From Mucilaginibacter pineti (lineage in GTDB: Bacteria; Bacteroidota; Bacteroidia; Sphingobacteriales; Sphingobacteriaceae), in assembly GCF_900101875.1 (NCBI RefSeq), contig NZ_FNAI01000010.1:1-64000 (forward strand): 64,000 nt of DNA, in the 5' to 3' direction. The position numbers were made by a program, and so were the translations under genes. Below the pieces are notes generated by a model. The model worked only from the letters and a program-made list of their open reading frames with translations. It made no database searches and had not been told where the DNA came from. This document shows positions 37,782 through 47,813 of the stretch, one piece after another (position 1 is the first letter of the stretch; the number at the start of each line of letters is the position of its first letter).

Positions 37782-40700
37782 ATGTATAAAAAATATACAC
37801 AGGAAACTGGTATGCTCAAAAGGCTGTACCATAAAATATGGCTGATCATGCGACTCACGACCATCATCTTACTGATAACATTACTACAGGTCAGCGCTGC
37901 CACCAAAGCTCAGAACCTGACGTTAAAGAAAACTAACGCCAGCCTGAAAAGCATCTTCAGCGAAGTCAAAAAACAAACCGGCTATATCGTGCTTTACCCG
38001 TCGGCATTAATCAACAATGCCAAACCAGTCACGATTAATCTGACCAACACCCCCCTAAAGGATGCGATGCTCCGCATCCTCCAAAACCAAAATTTGGAAT
38101 TCGAAATACAGGACAATTCCATCGTCGTCCGCGCCAAAGCGCCCTCCTTTCCCGACAAAGTGGCTCTTGCTCTTATTGATGTGCATGGCAAGGTGGTGGA
38201 TGAAAGGAACAAACCGCTTACAGGTGTAACTCTTCGGGTGAAAAATGGCAAACAGGCGACAGTCACCGATGCTAATGGTGATTTTCAGTTAAAGAGTGTA
38301 GACGATAACAGTATTCTAATTGTTTCCTTTATTGGATTTACAACCAAAGAGATCGCAGCATCCGTTGATCTCAATGTCATTAACCTGGAAACGAGCACCT
38401 CAAAACTCGATGAGGTGCACGTAATTGCCTACGGAGTTACATCCAAAAGGCTTACTACCGGTAATATTGGAGGTATAAAAGCTTCTGACATTGAAACGCA
38501 ACCTGTAAGTAACCCTTTATTGGCTTTAGCTGGCCGTGTGCCGGGCGTTTTCGTAATTCAAAATTCCGGTAATGCAGGAAGTGGTGTTACCATCAAGATT
38601 CAGGGCGCCAATTCAATTAGCAGGGGGAATGACCCCTTTTATGTTGTAGATGGATCGCCTTATTTACAGCAAACATTGCCTACACTGGGTAACAATATAC
38701 AATTAGGATCCGGGGACGAATATTTCGGGAAAATTGGCGGAAGTGGTAACCCATTCAGTTTTTTAAACCCAGCTGACATTGAAAGTATTGAAGTGTTGAA
38801 AGATGCTGATGCAACAGCCATTTATGGCTCACGTGCAGCAAACGGGGCAATTTTAATTACCACAAAAAAAGGCAAATCCGGCAAAACGAAAATTGACATG
38901 ACTATGCAAAGTGGAATAGGGAAAGTTAGTCATTATATGGATTTGCTTAACACAAATCAATATTTGGAAATGCGTAAAGAAGCTTATTTCAAAAATGATG
39001 GGTTTACAACTACCTCATCCAGATATCGTACACAATATGACATTAATGGAACCTGGGATACTACGCGTTATACTAATTGGCAAAAGGAGCTTATTGGTGG
39101 CAATGCTAATTATTCGGACGTTCAAGCTTCAATTTCAGGCGGAGGCAGCTCTACAACCTTCAGGCTAAATGGTAGCTATCACCGAGAGACATCTGTGTTT
39201 TCAAACACTTTCGCAGATGTAAAGGGGGGTATAGGATTAAATGTTAATCATTCTTCAGCGAATGGAAAATTTAAAATTCAGTTTTCCGGTAACTATCTAA
39301 GTGATAATAATCAACTACCCGGTATCGATTTAACTGCATATGCGCTAAGAATGGCTCCTGATGCACCCCAATTGTATCATTCTGATGGAACTTTAAACTG
39401 GCAGCGCATTCCATCAGGAACTGATAGCATCTCAACTTGGGTTAACCCTCTTAGCTATAAATTAAGAACATATAAGGTTATTACTGACAATCTTATATCA
39501 AATCTTAATCTAACTTATCATATTATAAATGGATTAGACTTCAATACAAATATAGGTTACAGTAATACACATTCAAACGATGTCTCAACTAATCCATCTT
39601 CAGCCGTTCAACCTGAAAGAAGAGCTATAACACCAAGAGTGGCAGGATATGGAAACGGTAAATCAAATTCATGGATAATTGAACCTCAAATCAATTATCG
39701 CATCAATTTAAATAAAGGGCGATTCGAGTTTTTGCTTGGATCAACTTTTCAGGAAAACCAAACTTACTCGCAGCAGCTTAACGGCGAAGGGTACAATAGC
39801 GATATCGTTATGGAAGATTTTAGAGCCGCTGCAGTAATTACTGCTGGTCAAAGCATCCAAAATATTTATAAATACACTGCTCTTTTTGCCCGCGTAAATT
39901 ATAATTGGGAGGACAAGTACATAGTAAACCTAACTACGAGGAGAGATGGCAGCAGCCGCTTTGGAATAGAGAATCAATTTCATAATTTTGGCGCGGTTGG
40001 CGCAGCATGGCTCTTCAGCAACGAGGAACTTTTTAAAAACCATGCTCACTGGATTAGTCTTGGCAAGCTACGGGCGAGTTATGGCACGACTGGCAGTGAT
40101 CAGATAGGAGATTACCAATATCTCAATCAATACGAGATAGCTGCCTACCCTGTCGCCTACCAGGGAGTTATATCCTCTCAACCCATGGGGCATAGTAACC
40201 CTTATATACAATGGGAGGAAACTAAGAAGTTTCAAGCCGGTTTAGACTTAGGATTCTTAAAAGACCGGATTTTATTAGCAATAGGCTATTTCAACAACCG
40301 GTCATCTAATCAATTGCTAAATTATTCACTTCCTATTACTACCGGATTCCCCTTTGTTTTCAGAAATTTCCCTGCTACGGTAGAAAATTCTGGTTGGGAA
40401 ATTTCTTTTAACACTATCAATGTACAGAGCAAATCATTTACATGGAATAGTAGTTTAAACTTTACCGCGGGTAGAAACAAATTGATTTCTTTTCCTGGGT
40501 TGGAAAAATCACCCTATGCAAGTCTGTTAATCGTTGGGGAACCTGTAAGTATAGAAAAGCATTATAACTTCGCAGGAGTAAATCCTGAAACTGGTTTATA
40601 TCAATATTATGATGCCCAAGGTAAAATTACAAATGAACCAAATGCGCTTACAGATAGGACGGTTATACGCAGACCATTACAAAACTTCTATGGTGGATTG

Positions 40701-41150
40701 CAAAATAGTTTCACTTATAAAAATATCCAGCTAGACTTTCTGTTTCAATTTGTGAAACAAACTGCAAGAAATTTTGATCTCGGCCTTAGTTCACGTACCG
40801 GAGTAAGTAATTTAAATCAACCTACAACCGTTTTAAATCGTTGGCAAAACTCTGGAGATCAGACAGACATTCAAAAGTATAGTACAACTTTGTTAATTAA
40901 CGATTATGCACAGGAAAGCTCTAGGGCTTTTAGCGATGCTTCATATGTTCGGTTGAAAAATTTATCGCTCTCTTGGAGTTTGCCTTCAAAGTTAATTCGC
41001 TCGATACATTTAGAAAATTGCAGAGTTTTTGCTCATGGACAAAATCTATTAACCTTTACTAAATATAAAGGGCTAGATCCTGAAACACCCGGTAATTTAA
41101 GCTTGCCACCTTTACGAACTTATACATTCGGGCTTCAGGTAACGCTTTAA
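37782..41150 (+). CDS. SusC/RagA-type TonB-dependent receptor (locus 1)
   Basis: The 1,122-residue outer-membrane receptor has a signal peptide (about residues 26-48, IILLITLLQVSAATKAQ), an STN domain (about 50-110) that signals to FecR, a carboxypeptidase-regulatory-like domain (about 135-215; VHGKVVDERNKPLTGVTLRVKNG), a plug with SIEVLKDADATAIYGSRAANGAILITTKKGK, and a beta-barrel to the C-terminus. The ATG at 37782 is chosen because the paralogue at 62119 starts identically and has no usable upstream start; the earlier TTG at 37761 is CTG there. After about base 38,400 the gene becomes A+T-rich and diverges from the paralogue, suggesting a chimeric origin. It imports the substrate with SusD. 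Confidence 0.93.
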   Translation: MYKKYTQETGMLKRLYHKIWLIMRLTTIILLITLLQVSAATKAQNLTLKKTNASLKSIFSEVKKQTGYIVLYPSALINNAKPVTINLTNTPLKDAMLRILQNQNLEFEIQDNSIVVRAKAPSFPDKVALALIDVHGKVVDERNKPLTGVTLRVKNGKQATVTDANGDFQLKSVDDNSILIVSFIGFTTKEIAASVDLNVINLETSTSKLDEVHVIAYGVTSKRLTTGNIGGIKASDIETQPVSNPLLALAGRVPGVFVIQNSGNAGSGVTIKIQGANSISRGNDPFYVVDGSPYLQQTLPTLGNNIQLGSGDEYFGKIGGSGNPFSFLNPADIESIEVLKDADATAIYGSRAANGAILITTKKGKSGKTKIDMTMQSGIGKVSHYMDLLNTNQYLEMRKEAYFKNDGFTTTSSRYRTQYDINGTWDTTRYTNWQKELIGGNANYSDVQASISGGGSSTTFRLNGSYHRETSVFSNTFADVKGGIGLNVNHSSANGKFKIQFSGNYLSDNNQLPGIDLTAYALRMAPDAPQLYHSDGTLNWQRIPSGTDSISTWVNPLSYKLRTYKVITDNLISNLNLTYHIINGLDFNTNIGYSNTHSNDVSTNPSSAVQPERRAITPRVAGYGNGKSNSWIIEPQINYRINLNKGRFEFLLGSTFQENQTYSQQLNGEGYNSDIVMEDFRAAAVITAGQSIQNIYKYTALFARVNYNWEDKYIVNLTTRRDGSSRFGIENQFHNFGAVGAAWLFSNEELFKNHAHWISLGKLRASYGTTGSDQIGDYQYLNQYEIAAYPVAYQGVISSQPMGHSNPYIQWEETKKFQAGLDLGFLKDRILLAIGYFNNRSSNQLLNYSLPITTGFPFVFRNFPATVENSGWEISFNTINVQSKSFTWNSSLNFTAGRNKLISFPGLEKSPYASLLIVGEPVSIEKHYNFAGVNPETGLYQYYDAQGKITNEPNALTDRTVIRRPLQNFYGGLQNSFTYKNIQLDFLFQFVKQTARNFDLGLSSRTGVSNLNQPTTVLNRWQNSGDQTDIQKYSTTLLINDYAQESSRAFSDASYVRLKNLSLSWSLPSKLIRSIHLENCRVFAHGQNLLTFTKYKGLDPETPGNLSLPPLRTYTFGLQVTL

Positions 41151-41178
41151 TCAATTTTTACAATTAATCTAAGATCTC

Positions 41179-42678
41179 ATGAAATATTCAAAAATAAGTT
41201 ATGATTCAAATGCCAAACATTGGCTGTCATTCAAGAGAGTGGCAATGTATATGGTGTTTATAACGCTTTTATTTACAAGTATGGGGTGCAAAAAGTTCAT
41301 TGCCGTTGCTCCCCCAATTACGAGTACTAATTCGGATAATATATATTCGAATGATGGAACCGCCATTAGTGTATTAACAAGTTTGTACGCAAAGATGAGT
41401 GCTGAAAATTCTAATAATTTTGTTTCTAGTGGATTTAATTCTCTTGGCCTTTATACTGGCCTTTCAGCTGATGAAATTACTCTCTTTAGCGGTTCGACGA
41501 ATCCGGTTTTGACTGCCTATTACCAAAATAAATTAAACAATACCGTTACTAATTCAGTAGATGTTTTTGAAACTAGCTATCCATATATTTTTACCATTAA
41601 TGCAGCAATTGAAGGATTAACAAAATCAACAACATTAACTCCATCTGTCAAAAATGAACTATTAGGCGAAGCTTATTTTATGCGAGCCTTTTTTTACTTC
41701 TATTTAACCAATCTATATAGTGAAGTTCCATTGATTTTGGTAACCGATTACAATATTACTTCCAAGCAGGGGAGTATCGGGCAAAATGAAATATATAATC
41801 AAATTAAAGTCGACTTATTAAAGGCTCAAAATTTGATGGCGGATAAATTTTATGATGGCACCCTTCTAAGCGGTACAGGTGAGCGCGTACGACCAAATAA
41901 AACCGCAGCTACCGCATTGTTGGCCAGGGTATACTTATACAACAAAGAATGGTCAAATGCAGAGACGGAGGCTACTGAAGTCATTCAGAATTCTACGACC
42001 TACAAGATCGAGCCGGATTTAAATACGGTTTTTTTAATAGGTAGTAAGGAAACAATTTGGTCCTTACAATCAGTTAATAATAATAGCGCGTCAAATACCG
42101 GAGATGGAGCTGTATTTATTCTAACCGGACCTCCAGATGAAAATTTCCATCCATTTTATTTAAGTAGTAGTTTGATAAACAGCTTTGACCACGATGACCT
42201 TAGATTAACGAACTGGACACAACACATTGTTGCTGGTGGGCAACCTTACGATTATGCTTACAAGTATAAATTAGATAATACAAATAACAGCACCGGTGAA
42301 TATTTAGTAATCTTTCGCTTGGCAGAACAGTATTTGATTCGTGCAGAAGCAAGAGCGCGCCTTGGCAATATAGTTGGTAGTAATAGCGCTAAATCAGATA
42401 TAGATGTGATACGATTACGGGCAGGCTTGAGAGGGACCGCCGCTACTTCAATGCCTGACATGATTAATAATATATTATTGGAACGTAGACACGAATTATT
42501 TACGGAATGGGGCCATCGTTGGTTGGACTTAAAACGGACAAATACTGTCGATTCGGTTATGACGACAGCAACTGCACTTAAAGGAGCTGGAAGTTGGGAT
42601 AGCCACATGGCTTTATTTCCCATTCCATATGGTACTATTCAGGCGAATCCAAATATTAAACAGAATCCTGGATATTAA
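41179..42678 (+). CDS. SusD/RagB-family outer membrane lipoprotein
   Basis: The 499-residue lipoprotein (lipobox LFTSMGC, Cys at about residue 37) has the SusD layout of N-terminal TPR-like helices (LLGEAYFMRAFFYFYLTNLYSEVPLI) and a C-terminal segment ending in WGHRWLDLKR and LFPIPYGTIQANPNIKQNPGY, both typical. It forms the substrate-binding lid on the SusC pore. It starts 28 bases after susC and is unusually A+T-rich, like the rest of this block. Confidence 0.92.
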   Translation: MKYSKISYDSNAKHWLSFKRVAMYMVFITLLFTSMGCKKFIAVAPPITSTNSDNIYSNDGTAISVLTSLYAKMSAENSNNFVSSGFNSLGLYTGLSADEITLFSGSTNPVLTAYYQNKLNNTVTNSVDVFETSYPYIFTINAAIEGLTKSTTLTPSVKNELLGEAYFMRAFFYFYLTNLYSEVPLILVTDYNITSKQGSIGQNEIYNQIKVDLLKAQNLMADKFYDGTLLSGTGERVRPNKTAATALLARVYLYNKEWSNAETEATEVIQNSTTYKIEPDLNTVFLIGSKETIWSLQSVNNNSASNTGDGAVFILTGPPDENFHPFYLSSSLINSFDHDDLRLTNWTQHIVAGGQPYDYAYKYKLDNTNNSTGEYLVIFRLAEQYLIRAEARARLGNIVGSNSAKSDIDVIRLRAGLRGTAATSMPDMINNILLERRHELFTEWGHRWLDLKRTNTVDSVMTTATALKGAGSWDSHMALFPIPYGTIQANPNIKQNPGY

Positions 42679-42693
42679 TATTGAATCCCTTAT

Positions 42694-42715
42694 CTCCCGC
42701 CGATTCCGGCGGGAG
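42694..42715 (+). other. Intercistronic hairpin between susD and thioredoxin gene
   Basis: CTCCCGCC and GGCGGGAG form a perfect 8-bp stem with loop GATTCC but no T-tract follows. It may stabilise the upstream susCD message or reduce read-through; it also stands out by G+C content from the A+T-rich genes on both sides. Confidence 0.6.
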
Positions 42716-42732
42716 AATAACAATCAAATCAA

Positions 42733-44061
42733 ATGAAAAAAAAAATAATGATGTTGCTATGGATCGTTATGTCTTCGCCAACGATATTGATGGCTCAGGG
42801 ATATAAGGGAATAGCCTTTTTAGAGGATATTCGCTGGTCGGCTATATTGGAAAAAGCTAAAAAAGAACACAAGTATATATTTGTAGATGCATATACTACA
42901 TGGTGTGGCCCATGTAAGATGATGGACAGGGATGTCTACTCTAATGAACAAGTTGGATTATACATCAATGCGAATTTCATTGCTGTGAAGGTGCAGATGG
43001 ACAGCACAAAGGAAGACAAAGAAAGCATAATTGTATGGCGTAAAGATGCCACGTCCATCGCTCAACAAGCTAAAATTGATGCTTACCCTACACTCCTCTT
43101 TTTTTCACCCGACGGCCAACTCGCCTATAAATCGGTGGGGTATAAAAGCGCACTGGAATTCGTGAGTGTCGCAAAATTCGCCGGCAATCCTAATGGAAAT
43201 GTCATATTAAAACGCCAATTACTTGATTATCAGAATGGGAAAAAGGACTACAAAAATATGTCAACGCTGTCAAAAATGACGAGTGAGGTTTTGGCTGACA
43301 ATAAACTTGCTTTGCAAATCGCAATAGATTATAAAAAAAATTACTTGGATAAACTTTCCCAAAAGGATTTTTTAAATGCTGAAAATTTGGCTTTCATACG
43401 AAGTTTTGGTGCATCATTATTAGACTTGAACGATAATCTTTTTAAAGCCTGTTACGATTCGCCAGGAAAAGTTGATTCATTAATAGGAAAAGGATCTGCC
43501 AATCTGTATTCAAAATCAATTATCAGTATTCGTGAAGTGAAACCTCGATTATATAAAGATAAGAAGCCTCTAACCAATAATCCGAGTTGGAAAAAACTTA
43601 CTGAGTTGTTAAAACGAAGGTATACAAAGATTAACGTTGACGATTTGATACTAGATGAAAAAGTAAATTTTTACAGGAGCGTTAGTAACTGGGTTGTTTA
43701 TTCCAATTACCTTAATCAACAATTGAAGGTACATCCACCTTCAAGTGATGAATTGGAGGTTTATTACAGACTAAATCATCCCGCATGGGATGCCTTTTTG
43801 CATTGCTCTGACCATGAGGTATTAAAAAAAGCATTACAGTGGAGTAGTTTATCAATAAAACTTACAGGGAGTATCGATCAGTTTATGGATACCAAAGCTA
43901 ATATTTTGTACAAATTAGGTCGTCTTGCAGAAGCAATTTCTTTAGAGGAAAAAATAGTAAAAATGGAAGAAGATAATGCGAAAGAAATTGGTCAAAATCC
44001 CAATTCCTCAGAATTTCAGGAAACCTTGGTAAAAATGAAGAAAGGTATTCCGACGTGGTAA
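42733..44061 (+). CDS. Thioredoxin-fold protein of the sus locus
   Basis: The 442-residue exported protein (signal peptide to about residue 21) has a thioredoxin domain with the active site WCGPC (Cys58, Cys61) and the later segment KIDAYPTLLFFSPDG. The remaining ~280 residues are helical and unrecognised, as in other Bacteroidetes SusCD-associated thioredoxins. It may reduce disulfides in the imported substrate or in surface proteins. The next gene overlaps it by seven bases. Confidence 0.8.
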   Translation: MKKKIMMLLWIVMSSPTILMAQGYKGIAFLEDIRWSAILEKAKKEHKYIFVDAYTTWCGPCKMMDRDVYSNEQVGLYINANFIAVKVQMDSTKEDKESIIVWRKDATSIAQQAKIDAYPTLLFFSPDGQLAYKSVGYKSALEFVSVAKFAGNPNGNVILKRQLLDYQNGKKDYKNMSTLSKMTSEVLADNKLALQIAIDYKKNYLDKLSQKDFLNAENLAFIRSFGASLLDLNDNLFKACYDSPGKVDSLIGKGSANLYSKSIISIREVKPRLYKDKKPLTNNPSWKKLTELLKRRYTKINVDDLILDEKVNFYRSVSNWVVYSNYLNQQLKVHPPSSDELEVYYRLNHPAWDAFLHCSDHEVLKKALQWSSLSIKLTGSIDQFMDTKANILYKLGRLAEAISLEEKIVKMEEDNAKEIGQNPNSSEFQETLVKMKKGIPTW

Positions 44062-46811
44062 GTTATAGTGTTAAAAAAAAAATTCAATTAGGTATAACCC
44101 CGCTTTGCTTATTTTTTAGTGTTTTATCGGTGAAAACCGTTATGGCGCAAGACAGCGTTAATTATAGCTATCTAACCAAAACTGAACTGAATTTCAAAAG
44201 CATGAATTTTTGGACTAATGCGAGTTCGCCGTCAATCAATAATGACGGAAATTATATCAGTTATTGGATAACAAATAGTGCAACCCATCAGTCCACATTA
44301 ATTTTGAAATCCTTAAATAGTTCCTGGCTAATAAGTGCGCCTAATGTCAAAGCGAATTACTTCTCCGATGACAATAGGCATGCCTTTATTCTTGACAATC
44401 GCAATGAACTAAAACTGTTAGAATTAGGGTCTGATAAATATGTTGAAAAAAAAAATATTAACTCATGTGAAAAAATTAGCAGTCATAGTAGGGAATGGCT
44501 TATCTGTTACAATTCGGATAAGGATCTAATATTATTAGATACTAAAATTAACAAAGAGTATGTTTTTCCTTTAGTTGATTCATATTATATAGAAAAGCCT
44601 TCCAAAAGAATTTATGTAATACGTAAAGTAGGAAGCAAGAATAAGCTATCCTATATATCAATCGAAAATCAGAAACTAAATCAAATTGGAGTTTATATTA
44701 ATGGCATCAATGATTTAATTATCGATAATAATGGTACGCAGATAGCATTTACAGTTGAAGAATACGCAACTAAAAAGAAACAGCTTTATTACAGCATTAA
44801 CGATTCAAAACCAAAGGCAGTCAAAAATATCCCTCAAGGATATTCACTTTCTAAACTTGTAAGATTCGGAAAAAAGGGTAAACAGATTTTTCTTGAATTG
44901 TCAAAAAAAATCATTGATACAGTAAAAACACGTGAAGATGGTGTCGATGTGTGGTCATATACTGATGATATATTTTCGCTGGTAAAAGATACCCCCGTCC
45001 CAAAAATTACTTACGCGGCATCATTGAACTTAAATAACCGGAGCATTTCTATTTTAGAAAATGATGGAGAAAACATTTCATCCTTTGATAATTGCGATGA
45101 CTATGTTTTTTTAACTGCCGGTAAAAGTTTATCATCGATATTTCATTGGCAAAAGGAAGGTGATGCACGATTTTTTGTGATTAACACATTAAATAACAAA
45201 AGAACGACGGTTAATGGCAACTACGTCTCTTTCGCAAATTCAGGAAAATTTTTAATCTATCAGGTGGGAGAAGAGTATGATGATTACGAAAGCCTGGAAA
45301 TAGCCACGGGAAAAATATATAGAATCACCGGAAACTGGCCAATTGATGTTTCTAATTCTAGTTACGACGTTAATGGGGAAGGTCTGAGATTGAAAAAGTT
45401 GGTGCCCGCTGGCTGGTTAAAAGATATTGACGATGTCTTGATGTATGATGAGTTTGATATTTGGCAGGTTAGTCTAAAAAACCTTCACCAGCCCCAAAAT
45501 CTTACAAAGGGGTGCGGAAGAGAAAAACATATTTCTTTTCGTTTTTGTGACTTGAATCCCAACAAGGATATTTGTCTCCGTTACCGTTATCTCTTATCCG
45601 GATTCAGTAAATTAAATAAGGACAACGGATTTTACCTATTAAAGATAGGGCGGACAAATATACTAGATTCACTGTTTATGGGTAAATATGCGTTTGACCT
45701 TCATTTGGGACAAGCTAATGGCGTTGGCGCTGAGTTTTGTCCTATTAAGGCCAAAGAAAAAGATATCTGGATCGTTAAGCGTGAAAGTGTAACCGAATCG
45801 CCGAATTATTTTTTTACAATAGACTTCAAGACATTCAATGAAATTAGCTTTAACCATCCAGAAAAACAGTTTGAACTAATGGACGATCGTTTGGTGAATT
45901 TCAGGAAGTCCGATGGCACTTTTGAACAGGGAATCTTGTACGTTCCTCAAAATTTAGATAAACGTAAAAAATATCCTGTGATAATCCATTACTACGAAGT
46001 GTTATCTGACTGGAAAAATGTCTTTCAACAACCAAACACGACAGGGAGCTCGATAAATATTCCTTGGTTTGTGAATCATGGATATTTGGTTTTTACTCCT
46101 GATATACATTATAAAATTGCTGAACCCGGCCAAAGTGCCTACAACTCTGTGATGGGGGCTGCATCATATCTCAAAACATTGCCCTATGTCGATACAGTCC
46201 ATATGGGATTGCAAGGGCACAGTTTCGGGGGATTCGAAACAAACTACATTGTCACACATACTCGAATTTTTGCTGCCGCTATGGCATCAAGTGGCGTAAG
46301 CAATTTAATCAGTTCATATAATTCAATTACATTTAATGGTCGTTTGAAACAAGATCATGATCAGTACCGCATGTTTGGCACTCCCTGGGAAAAGCCAGCT
46401 TCCTATATTGAGAATTCACCTGTCTTTTTTGCCGATAAAGTCACGACGCCATTATTGCTGATGAATAATAAAAAAGATGGTGCCGTCCCTTTCGCCCAAG
46501 GGCTAGAGTTTTTTCTTTCGTTGAGACGATTAGGCAAACCCGTTTGGTTGCTGCAATATGATGACGAAGCTCATGTTTTGGTCAAAGATGAAAACAGAGA
46601 ATTGCATACATTGAGGCTTACTCAATTTTTTGACCATTACCTTAAAGGACTCCAGGCTCCAAAATGGATGCTTAATTTAAATACATCAAATTCAACGCCC
46701 GGCTCGGGATTAGTTTCGGCGGAAGAGCAAAAGAAAATTGATGCTTATTCGAAGATTCCGTTGTCAGAGAAGTTAAAACCTTTATCGGAAAAAACAACTG
46801 ATAATAACTGA
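44055..46811 (+). CDS. S9-family (prolyl oligopeptidase-type) peptidase
   Basis: The 918-residue protein has a signal-like N-terminus ending VMAQ (about residue 32), a long beta-propeller-like region (to about 600) and a C-terminal alpha/beta-hydrolase domain. The nucleophile is in GHSFGG (Ser about 723), with Asp in KKDGAVPFAQG (about 806) and His in DDEAHVL (about 839). A GTG at 44055 overlapping the previous stop is the chosen start. With SusCD and a thioredoxin it suggests that the locus takes up and cleaves peptides rather than a polysaccharide. Confidence 0.82.
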   Translation: MVSYSVKKKIQLGITPLCLFFSVLSVKTVMAQDSVNYSYLTKTELNFKSMNFWTNASSPSINNDGNYISYWITNSATHQSTLILKSLNSSWLISAPNVKANYFSDDNRHAFILDNRNELKLLELGSDKYVEKKNINSCEKISSHSREWLICYNSDKDLILLDTKINKEYVFPLVDSYYIEKPSKRIYVIRKVGSKNKLSYISIENQKLNQIGVYINGINDLIIDNNGTQIAFTVEEYATKKKQLYYSINDSKPKAVKNIPQGYSLSKLVRFGKKGKQIFLELSKKIIDTVKTREDGVDVWSYTDDIFSLVKDTPVPKITYAASLNLNNRSISILENDGENISSFDNCDDYVFLTAGKSLSSIFHWQKEGDARFFVINTLNNKRTTVNGNYVSFANSGKFLIYQVGEEYDDYESLEIATGKIYRITGNWPIDVSNSSYDVNGEGLRLKKLVPAGWLKDIDDVLMYDEFDIWQVSLKNLHQPQNLTKGCGREKHISFRFCDLNPNKDICLRYRYLLSGFSKLNKDNGFYLLKIGRTNILDSLFMGKYAFDLHLGQANGVGAEFCPIKAKEKDIWIVKRESVTESPNYFFTIDFKTFNEISFNHPEKQFELMDDRLVNFRKSDGTFEQGILYVPQNLDKRKKYPVIIHYYEVLSDWKNVFQQPNTTGSSINIPWFVNHGYLVFTPDIHYKIAEPGQSAYNSVMGAASYLKTLPYVDTVHMGLQGHSFGGFETNYIVTHTRIFAAAMASSGVSNLISSYNSITFNGRLKQDHDQYRMFGTPWEKPASYIENSPVFFADKVTTPLLLMNNKKDGAVPFAQGLEFFLSLRRLGKPVWLLQYDDEAHVLVKDENRELHTLRLTQFFDHYLKGLQAPKWMLNLNTSNSTPGSGLVSAEEQKKIDAYSKIPLSEKLKPLSEKTTDNN

Positions 46812-46815
46812 ACTC

Positions 46816-47721
46816 TTACAAAATATGAATGTTATTTTGCGGTAATGCCAACTTCGTCTGACATTGTTTACGGAATTGAAGGGGTGTAAGCCCCTTCAAT
46901 TTTAAAAACTGCTGGTGAAAATTAGCCAGAGTATTATATCCACTGTCGTAACAAATTTCCGGAACCTGTTTATACGTGTCGGTCAGCAAACTACAGGCGA
47001 AGCCAATGCGAACTTCATGCAGAAAATCCATATAGGTCTTTTTAGTGCTGCGTTTAAAATAAGCGCAGAAGGCAGGGATGCTCATACAGGCGACACCAGC
47101 CACATCGCTCAACGAGATTGGTTCTTTGAAGTGATCGATGGTGTACTGAAAGACCCGGTCTATGTTGGCCTGGTCTTTTGCGTTTAGTTGTCGGATCGTT
47201 TGTGTCGAAACCGGCATGTATTCACTGCTTTCGGCCAATATTTCAAGGCATTCGAGCAGCAGGGAGACGCGGCGGAAGCCAGTTGCGGTTTCCAAAGCGA
47301 CTATTAACGGCTGCAAGTGTGACAGTGCTTTGCCCATGATTTTCAAACCTGCTGCGGAAGCTTGGAGCAGGTTCCGTAAGGCAAAGCATTCGGGCGTACT
47401 AAAAAAGTCGTTTCCCCAGCAGTCTTCCCGGAACTGGACAACCATCGCACTGGTGATCAGTTCGGAATGGCGCTTTTGAAAGGTATGTGGCAGGCCCGAT
47501 CCCAACAGGTATATATCACCGGTGTCGAATTCCCCTACGTGGTTACCGATAAAGCTTTGTCCGGAACCTTCGGTGAACAGTATCAGCTCATATTCGATAT
47601 GCTGGTGCCAGCCCACTTCGAAATTTGGTGTACGATAGGTACGTGCGACAAAGGAGTGGCTTTCCGGCAGGGGCAGTTTTTGAACGAGCGGTTTCACGAT
47701 ATTAATGAGTTGAAAGATCAA
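46816..47721 (-). CDS. AraC-family transcriptional regulator
   Basis: The protein (up to 301 residues) has an N-terminal cupin-type sensor (about 25-110; VGWHQHIEYELILFTEGSGQSFIG) and a C-terminal AraC double HTH (about 190-290; ISLSDVAGVACMSIPAFCAYFKRSTKKTYMDFLHEVRIGFACSLL). It diverges from the sugar porter gene by 92 bases and is the likely regulator of that sugar operon. The first codon is TTG at 47721; a GTG at 47697 is equally likely because a TACTTTTG box (47719-47726) overlaps the TTG. Confidence 0.88.
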   Translation of the reverse strand: MIFQLINIVKPLVQKLPLPESHSFVARTYRTPNFEVGWHQHIEYELILFTEGSGQSFIGNHVGEFDTGDIYLLGSGLPHTFQKRHSELITSAMVVQFREDCWGNDFFSTPECFALRNLLQASAAGLKIMGKALSHLQPLIVALETATGFRRVSLLLECLEILAESSEYMPVSTQTIRQLNAKDQANIDRVFQYTIDHFKEPISLSDVAGVACMSIPAFCAYFKRSTKKTYMDFLHEVRIGFACSLLTDTYKQVPEICYDSGYNTLANFHQQFLKLKGLTPLQFRKQCQTKLALPQNNIHIL

Positions 47722-47746
47722 AAGTAAGATTTAGGATGAATATCCT
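47719..47746. promoter_or_regulatory. Divergent control region: -7 box and palindrome
   Basis: TACTTTTG (minus strand, 47726-47719) fits the -7 consensus for the AraC-type gene. Just upstream, AGGAT and ATCCT (47733-47746, spacer GAAT) form a palindrome that could be an operator for either divergent gene. Confidence 0.35.
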
Positions 47747-47813
47747 TTACTTTTTGAAGAATTACGAATATGTTCTGCATTAGGGCGAGCCGTAAATTAG
47801 ATAATTATAAACC

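Noticed and set aside
42694..42715. Terminator after susD
   Set aside because: No T-tract follows the stem and the next gene belongs to the same unit, so it is listed as an intercistronic hairpin.
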